Source: Alphaproteobacteria bacterium
GTDB lineage: Bacteria > Pseudomonadota > Alphaproteobacteria > Rhizobiales > OSC116
Assembly: GCA_002400495.2 (NCBI GenBank)
Contig: NVQL02000006.1
Location: forward strand, 23,559-87,558
DNA length: 64,000 nucleotides
Direction of reading: 5' to 3'
The position numbers and the translations under genes were made by a program. Below, piece after piece: positions 25,938-35,198 of this stretch. The notes beneath the pieces were generated by a model. The model saw only the letters and a program-made list of their open reading frames with translations, was not told the origin of the DNA and did not search any database. Numbering within the stretch: position 1 is the first letter of the stretch; every line of letters starts with the position of its first letter.

Positions 25938-27167
25938 TTATTTTTTACTATTTTGATAGGCGGTATCGAACCACACGGCGACGATGAGTACAAGCCCCAT
26001 AACCACCATACGTTCACCAGAGCCAGCGCCGAGCAATATCATTGCGTTTTCAATACTTTGCATGATAACCGCTCCTAAAATTGCGCCAGGTATAGAACCT
26101 GAACCACCAGCTAATGACGTGCCACCAATAATGGCAGCGGCGATGACCAACAGCTCGGACGAATCGCCCATACTATTGGTACCTGCATTTAGTCTTGCGG
26201 TGGTAATAACCGCAGCAATGGCACATAATATGCCCATAATGACAAAGATAAATGTGGTGACTTTTTTCACATCAATGCCCGAAAGCTCAGCGGCTTCGGG
26301 GTTGGCGCCAATGGCATAAACATAGCGGCCAAATTTGGTGATGCGCGATAATAAAGTCATCACAATCACCACGGCAATTAAGATGAGCACAGGAACAGGA
26401 ATGCCACGGCCAATGTCTGAACGGGGTTTATTATAGCTGTTCATGATGTAAACAAAGCCAAAAATAACCGCGGCTATAACTGCAAACATAACCAATTGTA
26501 GCCAAATTGGTTTGGTGGGGAAACCATGTTTAACGCGTGAAGCGTGGCTTCTATACATGCCCAAGGCGATGACCAATATGGCGATAATGCCTAAAATCAT
26601 GCTCCATGTGGTGCCGATTGAGCCATCAATGCCGCCACCCAATAATTGGTAAGTTTTGTTCATTGGTGCGACTGTGCGGCCATCGGTAACTAAAAATGCA
26701 CCACCCCTAAAGGCCAACATGCCGCCTAAGGTGACCACAAATGCTGGAATGCCGCGATAGGCAGTGAACCAACCTTGAAAAATGCCGATCAATATGCCCA
26801 GAGTTGCACCGCAAGCAATGCTTAATGGCCAGTTCCAGCCTGCATTGAGAGGAAAAATATCAACTTGTAGCCAAGCGATGACCATACCGATAAAGCCCAT
26901 GACTGAGCCAACCGATAGATCGATGTGCCGCGCGACGATGACCAAAACCATGCCCGTGGCCATAATGCCAACCACCGAGGTTTGTACGGCTAAATTATAA
27001 AGATTTCGTGCGGATAGAAATATGCCACCTGTGGCAATATTAAGCCCGACCCAAATTACAACGAGCACCACAATCATGCCCAGCATGCGGGTGTCGACTT
27101 CCGAAGCGCGAATGATGCGGGTTAAGGCACTCTCTTGCTTATGTGTGTTTAGATTTGTATCTGTCAT
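25938..27167 (-). CDS. xylH: D-xylose ABC transporter permease
   Basis: A 409-residue inner-membrane permease of the RbsC/XylH family with about ten to twelve hydrophobic helices. Recognisable blocks are RHIDLSVGSVMGF, FVVTLGGMLAFRGGAF and AELSGIDVKKVTTFIFV, the last being the cytoplasmic coupling loop that touches the ATPase. ATIIGGTSLAGGSG-type residues near the C-terminus are family-typical. It forms the channel for xylose taken from XylF. It follows xylF after a 93-base gap that contains two hairpins, which would allow xylF to be expressed above the membrane components. Confidence 0.95.
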   Translation of the reverse strand: MTDTNLNTHKQESALTRIIRASEVDTRMLGMIVVLVVIWVGLNIATGGIFLSARNLYNLAVQTSVVGIMATGMVLVIVARHIDLSVGSVMGFIGMVIAWLQVDIFPLNAGWNWPLSIACGATLGILIGIFQGWFTAYRGIPAFVVTLGGMLAFRGGAFLVTDGRTVAPMNKTYQLLGGGIDGSIGTTWSMILGIIAILVIALGMYRSHASRVKHGFPTKPIWLQLVMFAVIAAVIFGFVYIMNSYNKPRSDIGRGIPVPVLILIAVVIVMTLLSRITKFGRYVYAIGANPEAAELSGIDVKKVTTFIFVIMGILCAIAAVITTARLNAGTNSMGDSSELLVIAAAIIGGTSLAGGSGSIPGAILGAVIMQSIENAMILLGAGSGERMVVMGLVLIVAVWFDTAYQNSKK

Positions 27168-27191
27168 TTAATTCACTTGTTTTTAAGTGTG

Positions 27192-27250
27192 TGGTCAGAC
27201 TTATGATAACATAAATCTGACCATTCTATCTCAGTTATAGATTATAACTG
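27192..27250 (-). promoter_or_regulatory. Two intercistronic hairpins between xylF and xylH
   Basis: Hairpin A: CAGTTATA (27232-27239) with TATAACTG (27243-27250), loop of three. Hairpin B: TGGTCAGA (27192-27199) with TCTGACCA (27216-27223), plus an inner TTATG/CATAA stem and a 4-base loop. Neither is followed by a run of U in the direction of transcription, so they are more likely mRNA-stabilising or attenuating structures downstream of xylF than full terminators. Confidence 0.7.
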
Positions 27251-27260
27251 TATGTTTGGC

Positions 27261-28292
27261 TTATTTACAAGCAGCAACGTCAGCTTCTGCATTGGCACAA
27301 GCTACATCTTTAGCGATGTGGCCAGCGTCAATAACAACGTTAAAGTTAGCTTTTGTAATTGGCACAGGTGCTACAAAGATAGCATCCATTTCAACGCCTT
27401 TTTTACCGCCAGACCATTTTTCAGAACCTGTTACAGCTTCACCTTTGGCAAGTGCTACAGCAATTTCGCCAGCTTGTTTACCAAGTACACGTACGTCTTT
27501 CCAAACTGAAACAGTTTGCAGACCACGTGCCACACGGTTAAGAGCCGCATGATCGCCATCTTGACCAGATACAGGAATACCTTCCATACCTTGAGCCGTT
27601 AGAGCCGCTACAACACCACCAGCAGTACCGTCGTTAGACGCCACAACAGCATCAACTTTATTGTCAGTCGCTGTTAGGATTTGCTCCATGTTGCTTTGAG
27701 CATTTTCAGGCTTCCAACCATCTGTATATTGTTCACCAACAACTTTAATGTCGCCGGAATCAATAGCAGCTTGAAGGATTTCTAATTGACCACCATGTAG
27801 GAAATCAGCATTCGGATCAGTCGGTGATCCTTTGATGAATACATAATTACCTGTAGGTTGTGCAGCAAATACAGCACGCGCTTGCATGCGGCCCACTTCA
27901 ACATTGTCAAATGTTAGATAGAAAACACCTTCAGCTTCGATCAAACGGTCATAACCAAGTACAGGAATGCCTTCAGCTTGAGCATTAAGCACAGCAGGCA
28001 ATACAGCTTCTGTGTCCATTGCTAAGATGATCAAAGCATTGGCGCCATTGGCGATTAGGCTTTCAATGTCAGCCAATTGCTTTTCAGGTGAACCACCGGC
28101 GTCAGCTGAAATATATTCAGCATCGTCGCCAAGGCCAGCAATGATGGCTTTTTCGTCAGTTTTCCAGCGTTCTTCTTGGAAATTAGACCAAGAAACACCA
28201 ACTTTAAGGTCAGCGGCTACAGCGCCAACCGTTGCAGATACAGTCATAGCTACACCAAGTGCAGCAGACATGAGAAGTTTTTTAACACTCAT
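27261..28292 (-). CDS. xylF: D-xylose-binding periplasmic protein
   Basis: A 343-residue periplasmic binding protein. The signal peptide (LLMSAALGVAMTVSATVGAVAA) is followed by the mature start DLKVGVSWSNFQEERW, a XylF hallmark. IILAMDTEAVLPAVLNAQ, VLGYDRLIEA and VASNDGTAGGVVAAL line the sugar-binding cleft in the family, and SGQDGDHAALNR is also typical. It captures xylose for XylH. GGGAGA before the ATG (28290-28292) is a strong ribosome site. The codon choice (many GCA/GCT Ala, GTA/GTT) suggests high expression, as expected for a binding protein. Confidence 0.95.
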   Translation of the reverse strand: MSVKKLLMSAALGVAMTVSATVGAVAADLKVGVSWSNFQEERWKTDEKAIIAGLGDDAEYISADAGGSPEKQLADIESLIANGANALIILAMDTEAVLPAVLNAQAEGIPVLGYDRLIEAEGVFYLTFDNVEVGRMQARAVFAAQPTGNYVFIKGSPTDPNADFLHGGQLEILQAAIDSGDIKVVGEQYTDGWKPENAQSNMEQILTATDNKVDAVVASNDGTAGGVVAALTAQGMEGIPVSGQDGDHAALNRVARGLQTVSVWKDVRVLGKQAGEIAVALAKGEAVTGSEKWSGGKKGVEMDAIFVAPVPITKANFNVVIDAGHIAKDVACANAEADVAACK

Positions 28293-28362
28293 TTGTTTTC
28301 TCCCATTATAGCCTTGAACGGCTATGTTTTTGCCCTTTATGGGCCTCCCATTACCAAAATGA

Positions 28363-30012
28363 TTAATGCATCATTTCAGCGTTATTTGACGGCGACCAAA
28401 AGGTCAGCGCCGAATCTTGTTTGTTTATTGTCGCGAATTGATTGGCTTTCGCGGTCATCCAATTGCTTTTCTGACCATTAGGCCATATTATTCTTATGTC
28501 AGCTAGTTTGGCCTCACCTAAACCAAAATGGTGTAGACCTAAGCTGCCACTGGCGTGACCTCCGCCAATGGTAATTTCTTTGCGTTGTATCTTATCATTA
28601 ATGTGCAGTTCAATCCAAGCGCCAATGCTGTTTTTATTATAGTCTAAACGTCTTATGTCGAGGGCAATCCAATTGCCGATAACTTGGTCACTAGCCAGAT
28701 TGCGCAGCACCCCTGGCACTTCATTTCTATTGACCTCAATAATGTCGAGCAAGCCGTCGAGGTTTAAATCGACAATGGCTGCACCGCGCGTCAGGTTTAT
28801 GGCATGCATGCCGGCTTTTTCGGCGGCTTCAAAAAATGTGCCGTCCCGCTTGCCCAACAGTAAGTTATTGGGGTCATGTTGAGCAAAATCGGGCATTTGA
28901 TCAACATTGCCTTTGGCGATGAACAGATCGATCAAAGTGTCATTGTTAAAATCGGCAAATTGTGCGTGCCAGGCGGTGGATAATAATGCACTGTCTTCGC
29001 TCCACGGTTTATGCGCGGTGATGCCCAATTTAAACGCCATATTTTTATATTTAGGTTTTTCGCCTGCACCCGTGTTGAGGCGCAATTTATTGTCACCCAT
29101 TGAGGTGAGAAAATAATCGGGATAACCATCGGCATTTACATCATGGCTGGCAATGCCCATGCCCCAAATGTTGAGCTTTTTAAAGCCGTCATCTTTGGTG
29201 TATTCTGTGGTCGCTACATCTGGCGCTAACCGCCACAATTGCTCACGGCCATTTTTATTATATTGGCGGTCATTGCTGACCCGTAATGATTGGTTGCCTG
29301 AACGGTTCCAATCCGAAAATAACAGCGATAATGTGCAATAGGCTTTGAGGTTTTGTGGCTCAGCAAAGCCATCATCAGAATCGGCAGGGCGGAATAATTG
29401 ATTGTCGCTGCAGGTGCCCCAAGGCGTGCCTTCGGCCTTGCGGTCAACATAATTGCCAATGGCAAGGGTCGGCCAGTTTTCGTCAGCTTCCCATGTTGCA
29501 GAAAATGCGGTTGACCATTCATCACCGCCATTAAAATTCCACTGTTCGTTGGCGCGTTCAAATTGACATTCGCCTAAGCCTTTAAATAAGATGTTTTGAC
29601 CCAAGCGCAACACCATTAAATCCATAATGCCATCGCTGTTAATGTCAATCGGGTAGGTCGCCACCACTTTATCAAGGTTTAAATTTTGGGCTGTTCCGTT
29701 AGCAAAAGTTAGCGCGCCACCACGTTTAGATTGGTTGATGTAAAGCTGAGCTTTAGTTTGCCCGCCCGCAAAATATAAGTCGGGATAATGGTCATCATTA
29801 CAATCAAATGCCGCGACACCGCCGCCAACAAAATAGTCCCAATCACCAGTATATCGTGTGCGCAGGTTAGATGTGGCCTGATCATTTATCATAGAGGGGA
29901 TGTAGATTCCGCTTTGCTCATCGATTAAAGGCGCGTTTTCAGCCGTGGCGGTCACCACGGTCAGAAACACTGTCCCTATCATCAATAATATACGCAAAAT
30001 AAATCCCCTCAT
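28363..30012 (-). CDS. Secreted FG-GAP/VCBS repeat protein with ASPIC/UnbV domain
   Basis: A 549-residue secreted protein. An N-terminal signal peptide (ILRILLMIGTVFLTVVTATA) precedes at least five calcium-loop repeats: FDCNDDHYPDLYF, IDINSDGIMDLMV, HDVNADGYPDYFL, ADFNNDTLIDLFI and VDLNLDGLLDIIE, as in FG-GAP beta-propellers. The C-terminal 100 residues form an ASPIC/UnbV domain (IGAWIELHIN..., GGGHASGSLGLHHFGLG, IIWPNGQ). Function of bacterial members is unknown; related proteins bind calcium and often glycans or partner proteins. It lies between xylA (25 bases upstream) and xylF (70 bases downstream), all on one strand, so it is probably made when xylose is used. Confidence 0.9.
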   Translation of the reverse strand: MRGFILRILLMIGTVFLTVVTATAENAPLIDEQSGIYIPSMINDQATSNLRTRYTGDWDYFVGGGVAAFDCNDDHYPDLYFAGGQTKAQLYINQSKRGGALTFANGTAQNLNLDKVVATYPIDINSDGIMDLMVLRLGQNILFKGLGECQFERANEQWNFNGGDEWSTAFSATWEADENWPTLAIGNYVDRKAEGTPWGTCSDNQLFRPADSDDGFAEPQNLKAYCTLSLLFSDWNRSGNQSLRVSNDRQYNKNGREQLWRLAPDVATTEYTKDDGFKKLNIWGMGIASHDVNADGYPDYFLTSMGDNKLRLNTGAGEKPKYKNMAFKLGITAHKPWSEDSALLSTAWHAQFADFNNDTLIDLFIAKGNVDQMPDFAQHDPNNLLLGKRDGTFFEAAEKAGMHAINLTRGAAIVDLNLDGLLDIIEVNRNEVPGVLRNLASDQVIGNWIALDIRRLDYNKNSIGAWIELHINDKIQRKEITIGGGHASGSLGLHHFGLGEAKLADIRIIWPNGQKSNWMTAKANQFATINKQDSALTFWSPSNNAEMMH

Positions 30013-30037
30013 TTTTCATAGTTATATAAACCTGTAT

Positions 30038-31351
30038 CTATACAAATCTATTCACCAGATTTTCATACCATTCCTGTTTGCCAGAACGCGGTTGCGGGTC
30101 AATTTGTTTTTCTTCGGCAATGTCAGCTAAATCGTCTAGTGACAATTTACCAGCCAAAATTTTCTTACCCAAATCGCCATCCCAGCCTGCATAACGGTCG
30201 TCAATTGCACCTTGCATGCTGCCATCTTCAAGCATAGCAGAGGCGTTTAATAAAGCGCGTGCACAAACATCCATACCACCAATATGGCCGTGGAATAGAT
30301 CCACTGGATCAAGCGATTGACGCCTTACTTTGGCATCAAAGTTAATGCCGCCTGTGCCCAAACCACCGTTTTTAAGAATGGCATACATGGCCAATGTGGT
30401 GTCTGGTACATTGTTAGGGAATTGGTCAGTGTCCCAGCCAGATTGCATGTCGCCTCTATTCATATCGATAGAACCAAGCAAGCCATTACTAGCGGCATAA
30501 GTGATCTCATGCTCAAAACTATGGCCTGCCAAAGTGGCATGGTTGGCTTCGAGGTTGAGTTTTACCTCGTTTTCAAGCCCATGTTGTTGCAAGAAGGCAT
30601 GCACGCTTTGGGCGTCATAATCATATTGATGTTTTGTAGGTTCTTGCGGTTTTGGCTCAATAAGAATTGCGCCTTTAAAGCCGATTTTATGTTTATGCTC
30701 AACCACCATGTTCAAGAAACGACCCATTTGAGCGTTTTCTTTGCTCCAGTCGGTGTTCAGCAAAGTTTCATAACCTTCTCGGCCACCCCAAAGCACATAA
30801 TTTTCGCCACCCAATTTTTGGGTTAGGTTAAACACTTGGCGCACTTGGGCCGCGCAATAAGTCACTACATCTGGATCAGGGTTAGAGGCTGCGCCTGACA
30901 TGTAACGTCTGTGGCTAAACATGTTAGCCGTGCCCCATAGCAATTTAACGCCAGTTTCTTCCTGTTTGGCCAACAATTTGTCACCCAAATAATCAAGGTT
31001 TTTCATGGTTTCGGCCAATGTGTCACCTTCGGGCGAAACATCACGGTCATGGAAGCAATAATAAGGCGTGCCTAATTTGGTGAAAAATTCAAACGCCACT
31101 TCAAGCTTAAGCTCAGCTTCCTGCATTGGGTCGCCGCCTGCCATCCACGGGCGCATTAAAGTTTGACCACCAAATGGGTCACCACCTGGCCATGAAAATG
31201 TATGCCAATAAGCCGCAGCAAAGCGCAAATGCTCAGCCATAGTTTTGCCCATTACAATTTGATCTGGGTTATAATATTTGAAAGACAGGTCATTTGTACT
31301 GTCCTTACCTTCATATTTAATTTTGCTCACGCCTTCAAAATATTCAGCCAT
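30038..31351 (-). CDS. xylA: Xylose isomerase
   Basis: A 437-residue class II xylose isomerase, the usual length. Family blocks: [14 protein letters not shown] with the catalytic His and Asp, [16 protein letters not shown] (signature 1), [16 protein letters not shown] (signature 2, metal ligands Glu and the hinge Lys), [18 protein letters not shown], and [19 protein letters not shown] with the remaining metal aspartates. It converts D-xylose to D-xylulose with two divalent metals, in the cytoplasm. It follows xylB by 36 bases in the same operon. Confidence 0.97.
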   Translation of the reverse strand: MAEYFEGVSKIKYEGKDSTNDLSFKYYNPDQIVMGKTMAEHLRFAAAYWHTFSWPGGDPFGGQTLMRPWMAGGDPMQEAELKLEVAFEFFTKLGTPYYCFHDRDVSPEGDTLAETMKNLDYLGDKLLAKQEETGVKLLWGTANMFSHRRYMSGAASNPDPDVVTYCAAQVRQVFNLTQKLGGENYVLWGGREGYETLLNTDWSKENAQMGRFLNMVVEHKHKIGFKGAILIEPKPQEPTKHQYDYDAQSVHAFLQQHGLENEVKLNLEANHATLAGHSFEHEITYAASNGLLGSIDMNRGDMQSGWDTDQFPNNVPDTTLAMYAILKNGGLGTGGINFDAKVRRQSLDPVDLFHGHIGGMDVCARALLNASAMLEDGSMQGAIDDRYAGWDGDLGKKILAGKLSLDDLADIAEEKQIDPQPRSGKQEWYENLVNRFV

Positions 31352-31387
31352 TTTTAGTTTCCTCGGTTTTTTTATCGTAAATTCAGT

Positions 31388-32854
31388 CTATTTCGCGAAT
31401 TCAGGTTTTAGTAAAGTGTATAATCTTCTATAGCGCTCAAGCCGTTCTTGATAATAGGGCTTGGCATCGGCACTTGGGGTCGCCACATTTTTAACGGGTG
31501 GTGCGGTGCAAATGTCGGCCGCGTTTTCACCAGTTACTGCTAACCTTGCTAAACGCGCACCGCCATAAGCGGGGCCAACCTCGCCACCTTCATGATAGGT
31601 CAAGGGATAACCTAAAACATCGGCGAGCATCTGCCCCCAAAACTCACTACGTGAGCCACCTCCAATAACCGAGACTTGCTCGATTGAAGCTCCTGCGCTT
31701 AACATACTGTCCAAGCCATCGGCAAAACAGAATGACACGCCTTCAAGCACCGCACGACCCAGCGCAGCGCGGTCAGTATCTGGCGTTAAGCCAAAAAACA
31801 CGCCCATCGCATTGGGGTCATTATGCGGCGTTCTTTCGCCACTTAAATACGGCAAAAATATTAGTTTGCTGTTTTCATTCACAGGCGCAGCTTCAATCTC
31901 AGCAATCAAATCGCCTTCACTTTTAGCCCCAGTCAATTTAGTCACCCACGTCAAACAACTCGCGGCATTGAGCATCACACTCATCTGATGCCAAACATTA
32001 GGTATGGCATGACAAAAAGAATGCACAGCCGCATCAGGATTAGGTGAATATTTATCGTTACAAAGGAAAATCACACCAGATGTGCCTAATGATAAAAACG
32101 CACGACCAGCCTCAACCACACCAATGCCAATGGCACCGCCAGCATTATCGCCCGCGCCACCTGCCAAAACCACGCCTTTGGGCATGCCAAATTTAGCGGC
32201 TAGATCATCAGTTAATATACCTGCTGGGTCAGAACCTTCAACAAGCCTTGGCATTTGGGCTTTGCTCAAGCCCGTCGCGGCGAGTAATTTCTCAGACCAA
32301 TCACGTGCGCCCGTGTCCAACCATAATGTACCTGCGGCATCTGACATTTCGGCAATATATTCACCAGTTAGCAAATAACGAATGTAATCTTTCGGCAACA
32401 ATACCATCGCCACTTTGGCAAAAATCTCAGGCTCATTTTTAGCCACCCATAAAAGCTTAGGTGCGGTAAAACCAGGGAAGGCAATGTTGCCAGAAATGCT
32501 GCGTAAATCAGGTTCTTTGGCTTCTAACTCGGCGCATTCAGCAGCGCTTCTGCCATCATTCCACAAAATAGCAGGGCGCAAAACATCGCCATTGTCATCC
32601 AATAAAGTCGCGCCATGCATTTGGCCTGCGAGCCCCATCGCTTTCACTTGCGCCATTTCAGCAGGGTTAGATTTAGCCAATTGTGCCAGCGTGTCACAAG
32701 TTGCAGCCCACCAATCAGCAGGGTTTTGCTCTGACCATAATGGGTGCGGGCGGTTAATCTCTAGGCTTGAGTCGGCTTGGGCGATGATGTTTTGATCCTC
32801 ATCGACTAAAACCGTCTTAATGCCAGACGTGCCAATGTCTAATCCTAAATACAT
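31388..32854 (-). CDS. xylB: Xylulokinase
   Basis: A 488-residue FGGY-family kinase. MYLGLDIGTSGIKTVLVDE is the N-terminal ATPase phosphate motif; GLAGQMHGATLLD carries the xylulose-binding Met-His-Gly; DAAGTLWLDT, LGTSGVIFL and VIGGGSRSEFWGQMLADVL follow in the order expected for XylB. It phosphorylates D-xylulose to xylulose 5-phosphate, which enters the pentose phosphate pathway. As the first gene of the operon it has a 207-base divergent promoter region shared with xylR, with an inverted repeat just before the start. Confidence 0.97.
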   Translation of the reverse strand: MYLGLDIGTSGIKTVLVDEDQNIIAQADSSLEINRPHPLWSEQNPADWWAATCDTLAQLAKSNPAEMAQVKAMGLAGQMHGATLLDDNGDVLRPAILWNDGRSAAECAELEAKEPDLRSISGNIAFPGFTAPKLLWVAKNEPEIFAKVAMVLLPKDYIRYLLTGEYIAEMSDAAGTLWLDTGARDWSEKLLAATGLSKAQMPRLVEGSDPAGILTDDLAAKFGMPKGVVLAGGAGDNAGGAIGIGVVEAGRAFLSLGTSGVIFLCNDKYSPNPDAAVHSFCHAIPNVWHQMSVMLNAASCLTWVTKLTGAKSEGDLIAEIEAAPVNENSKLIFLPYLSGERTPHNDPNAMGVFFGLTPDTDRAALGRAVLEGVSFCFADGLDSMLSAGASIEQVSVIGGGSRSEFWGQMLADVLGYPLTYHEGGEVGPAYGGARLARLAVTGENAADICTAPPVKNVATPSADAKPYYQERLERYRRLYTLLKPEFAK

Positions 32855-32873
32855 GATGTTTCCCTATTTATTT

Positions 32874-32907
32874 TTTTGAGGCATTTTTGATGGGTTTTAC
32901 CTCAAAA
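32874..32907. promoter_or_regulatory. Inverted repeat in the xylB leader
   Basis: TTTTGAGG (32874-32881) and CCTCAAAA (32900-32907) form a perfect 8-base inverted repeat with an 18-base spacer, 20 bases before the xylB start. It could be a leader hairpin or a repressor site that blocks transcription of the xyl operon. Confidence 0.45.
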
Positions 32908-33031
32908 GTCAAATCAAATCGTACTCACCATTATTTCCTAAAACTAAATGTGTATATCGCTGTATATCTATAAAAACCGCTTATATGGCCAATTTGGTGA
33001 TAATTTCATTTACACTCATATATATAAATGT

Positions 33032-33044
33032 CATCATAATGATG
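33032..33044. promoter_or_regulatory. Palindrome before xylR (LacI-type operator candidate)
   Basis: CATCAT-A-ATGATG is a perfect 6-1-6 inverted repeat about 30 bases before the xylR start, in the divergent xylB/xylR region. A repeated TGTATATC (32951-32958 and 32961-32968, exactly ten bases apart) lies between the two genes. Both are candidates for regulator binding; neither is proven. Confidence 0.4.
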
Positions 33045-33073
33045 GGTTTATTCATTGAGTTATGAGGTGTTTT

Positions 33074-34108
33074 TTGTCAAAAGTGTGGGCAAAACAATCA
33101 GATATAGTGCGTGAGGCTGGGGTTAGCTTGGCAACGGTGGATCGGGTGCTGAATGGCCGTAGTGGTGTCAATGTGCAAACCGCCAAAAAAGTCTGGGAAG
33201 CGATTGATCAGTTGCAAGGTCAAGACGTTCGCACCCAAAAAACCGGGCAGAAACCATTAAAATTAGATGTGATTTTGCCCGATGGCTCAGGCAGTTTTTT
33301 AAACATGTTGGCCGAGCGGATCGAAGTATTGGGCGAAACTTTAAAGCGAGATGGCATCACAGTGCGTAGCCACCGAGTGGCAAGCTTTGCGCCGCAAAAA
33401 TTGGCTGAGAAATTACGCGAAATTGGCACAACTGATACCGATGGCATCGCCGTGATGCCACTTGAAGACCCGTTTGTGCGCGAGGCGGTGAATAGCCTAT
33501 GTGACAAAGGCATACCGATTGTGACATTGGTTTCAAGCCTTTCGACTTCGCGCATTGTCGGGCATGTCGGCCCCAATAACCGCGCGGCGGGGCGCACCGC
33601 CGCGCATTTAGTTGCGCTCAACCTGCAAGGCAAAACAGGCACAGTCGGGCTGTTTAAAGGCAGTCATAGTCTGATATATTCTGACCATCAAGAGCGCGAA
33701 TTGGGTTTTGTCAGTGCGTTGCACGAATATGCACCCAATCTAAAAGTATCGAGCCACTGGGAAATCCAAAATGATCACGAAGAGGCCTATAAACACACAT
33801 GCGAACTGATTGCCAATGACAAAGACGTGCTGGCAATTTACAGCGTGGGCAGTGGGCTGCGCGGCATTGGCCAAGCGTTAATTGACAGTAAAAGACAACA
33901 TGACATCGTCTGTGTCGGGCATGACCTGACCGATTATTCACGTGAATTACTGCTTAATGGCACAGTCAACGCGGTGATTGATCAAGATGTTGATCAAGAG
34001 GCGGTAAATACTTTGCAATTTTTAATTCTGCAACATAGAGGCAGCGAAAATACCCGTGCGCCAGTTGATATAAAAACCGATATATATTTACGAGATAATT
34101 TACCTTGA
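33074..34108 (+). CDS. xylR: LacI-family transcriptional regulator of the xylose genes
   Basis: About 344 residues. The N-terminal helix-turn-helix is SDIVREAGVSLATVDRVLNG, followed by the hinge and a periplasmic-binding-protein-like sensor domain (GIPIVTLVSSLS, GHVGPNNRAAGRTAA, VCVGHDLTDYSRELL). The regulator is probably a repressor released by xylose or a derivative. Start choice: an ATG at 33062 is in frame, but GAGG (33064-33067) sits six bases before a TTG at 33074, which I prefer; the ATG itself has no ribosome site. It is divergent from the xyl operon and leads galM and a hydrolase on the plus strand. Confidence 0.85.
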   Translation: MSKVWAKQSDIVREAGVSLATVDRVLNGRSGVNVQTAKKVWEAIDQLQGQDVRTQKTGQKPLKLDVILPDGSGSFLNMLAERIEVLGETLKRDGITVRSHRVASFAPQKLAEKLREIGTTDTDGIAVMPLEDPFVREAVNSLCDKGIPIVTLVSSLSTSRIVGHVGPNNRAAGRTAAHLVALNLQGKTGTVGLFKGSHSLIYSDHQERELGFVSALHEYAPNLKVSSHWEIQNDHEEAYKHTCELIANDKDVLAIYSVGSGLRGIGQALIDSKRQHDIVCVGHDLTDYSRELLLNGTVNAVIDQDVDQEAVNTLQFLILQHRGSENTRAPVDIKTDIYLRDNLP

Positions 34109-34118
34109 AGGAATGGCA

Positions 34119-35198
34119 ATGGCGGTGAGCATTGAGGCCAGAGATTTTGGCACGTCAAAAGACGGCAAACAAGTCGATTATTTTACCTTAGATAATGGCA
34201 ATGGCTGCGTGATTGGCTTGTGCGGCTATGGCGCAACGATAAGCAGTGTGCGCTATGCCGATCGCGACGGAAAAATTGATGAGGTGAATTTTGGGTTTGA
34301 TGATTTAGCTAGCTATGAGGCACACACATCAAGCATGGGGGTGACGGTCGGTCGTTACGCCAACCGCATTCGAAATGCCCAATTTACTTTGAATGGTGAA
34401 GTGGTAAGACTGGATGTCACCAATGAAGCTGGTCATAGCGCCCATGGCGGGTCAAAAGGCTTTGGTAAACAAGTGTTTAGCGGCGAAATTATTGAAACAA
34501 ACCAAGGTAAAGGCGTTAAATTTACCTATATCAGCGCCGATGGCGAGGGCGGTTACCCGGGTGAATTGACCTTGAACGTGACCTATTATCTAAGTGATGA
34601 CGGGGTGTTGCGTTATGAATATGACGCGGTTTCAACCAAAGATACTTTTATCAATATCACCAATCACGCTTATTTTAACTTAGATGGCATAAAGGCCGAT
34701 GGCAGCACTAATGTCGCTGAACACGAGATTCAGCTGAATAGCGGTTTTATCACGCCGCTGGATTCTGATAGTGTTTGCACGGGCGAAGTGAAACCCGTGG
34801 ATGGCACAGCGTTTGATTTGCGTGAACAGGTGCGGATTGGCGCGGGGCTAGATAACCCTCATGAGTTGATGATTGCGACCAATGGCGGCTATGACATTAG
34901 TTATATTTTAGGTGCTGATGATGGGCGGATGAAAGATGGCGCTTATGTCTATAGCGCGAAATCTGGCCGTGCGATGCGGGTTAAAACCACCCAACCATGT
35001 TTGCAGTTTTACACCAATGCCAATTTGCGCGAGACCTTGCTGCGTGATGGCAAAAAAGTCAATAAAATGGCAGGCTTTTGCCTAGAGGCGCAAGATTACC
35101 CGAACGGGCCAAACGTCGCGCATTTCCCAACTGAGCCGTTGCGCGCAGGGCAAAAATATCTGCAAGTGATTGAATATATTTTTACGACCGAAGCGTAA
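34119..35198 (+). CDS. galM: Aldose 1-epimerase (mutarotase)
   Basis: A 359-residue GalM-family beta-sandwich. GRYANRIRNAQFTLNG has the conserved Asn-Arg, SAHGGSKGFGK supplies the first catalytic His, NITNHAYFNLDG the second, and GFCLEAQDYPNGPN the catalytic Glu and substrate residues. It interconverts alpha and beta anomers, here most likely of xylose so that both reach XylA. The ATG at 34119 has AAGGA six bases upstream; the ATG at 34113 is too close to it. The gene follows xylR by ten bases and shares one base of its stop with the next gene's start. Confidence 0.92.
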   Translation: MAVSIEARDFGTSKDGKQVDYFTLDNGNGCVIGLCGYGATISSVRYADRDGKIDEVNFGFDDLASYEAHTSSMGVTVGRYANRIRNAQFTLNGEVVRLDVTNEAGHSAHGGSKGFGKQVFSGEIIETNQGKGVKFTYISADGEGGYPGELTLNVTYYLSDDGVLRYEYDAVSTKDTFINITNHAYFNLDGIKADGSTNVAEHEIQLNSGFITPLDSDSVCTGEVKPVDGTAFDLREQVRIGAGLDNPHELMIATNGGYDISYILGADDGRMKDGAYVYSAKSGRAMRVKTTQPCLQFYTNANLRETLLRDGKKVNKMAGFCLEAQDYPNGPNVAHFPTEPLRAGQKYLQVIEYIFTTEA

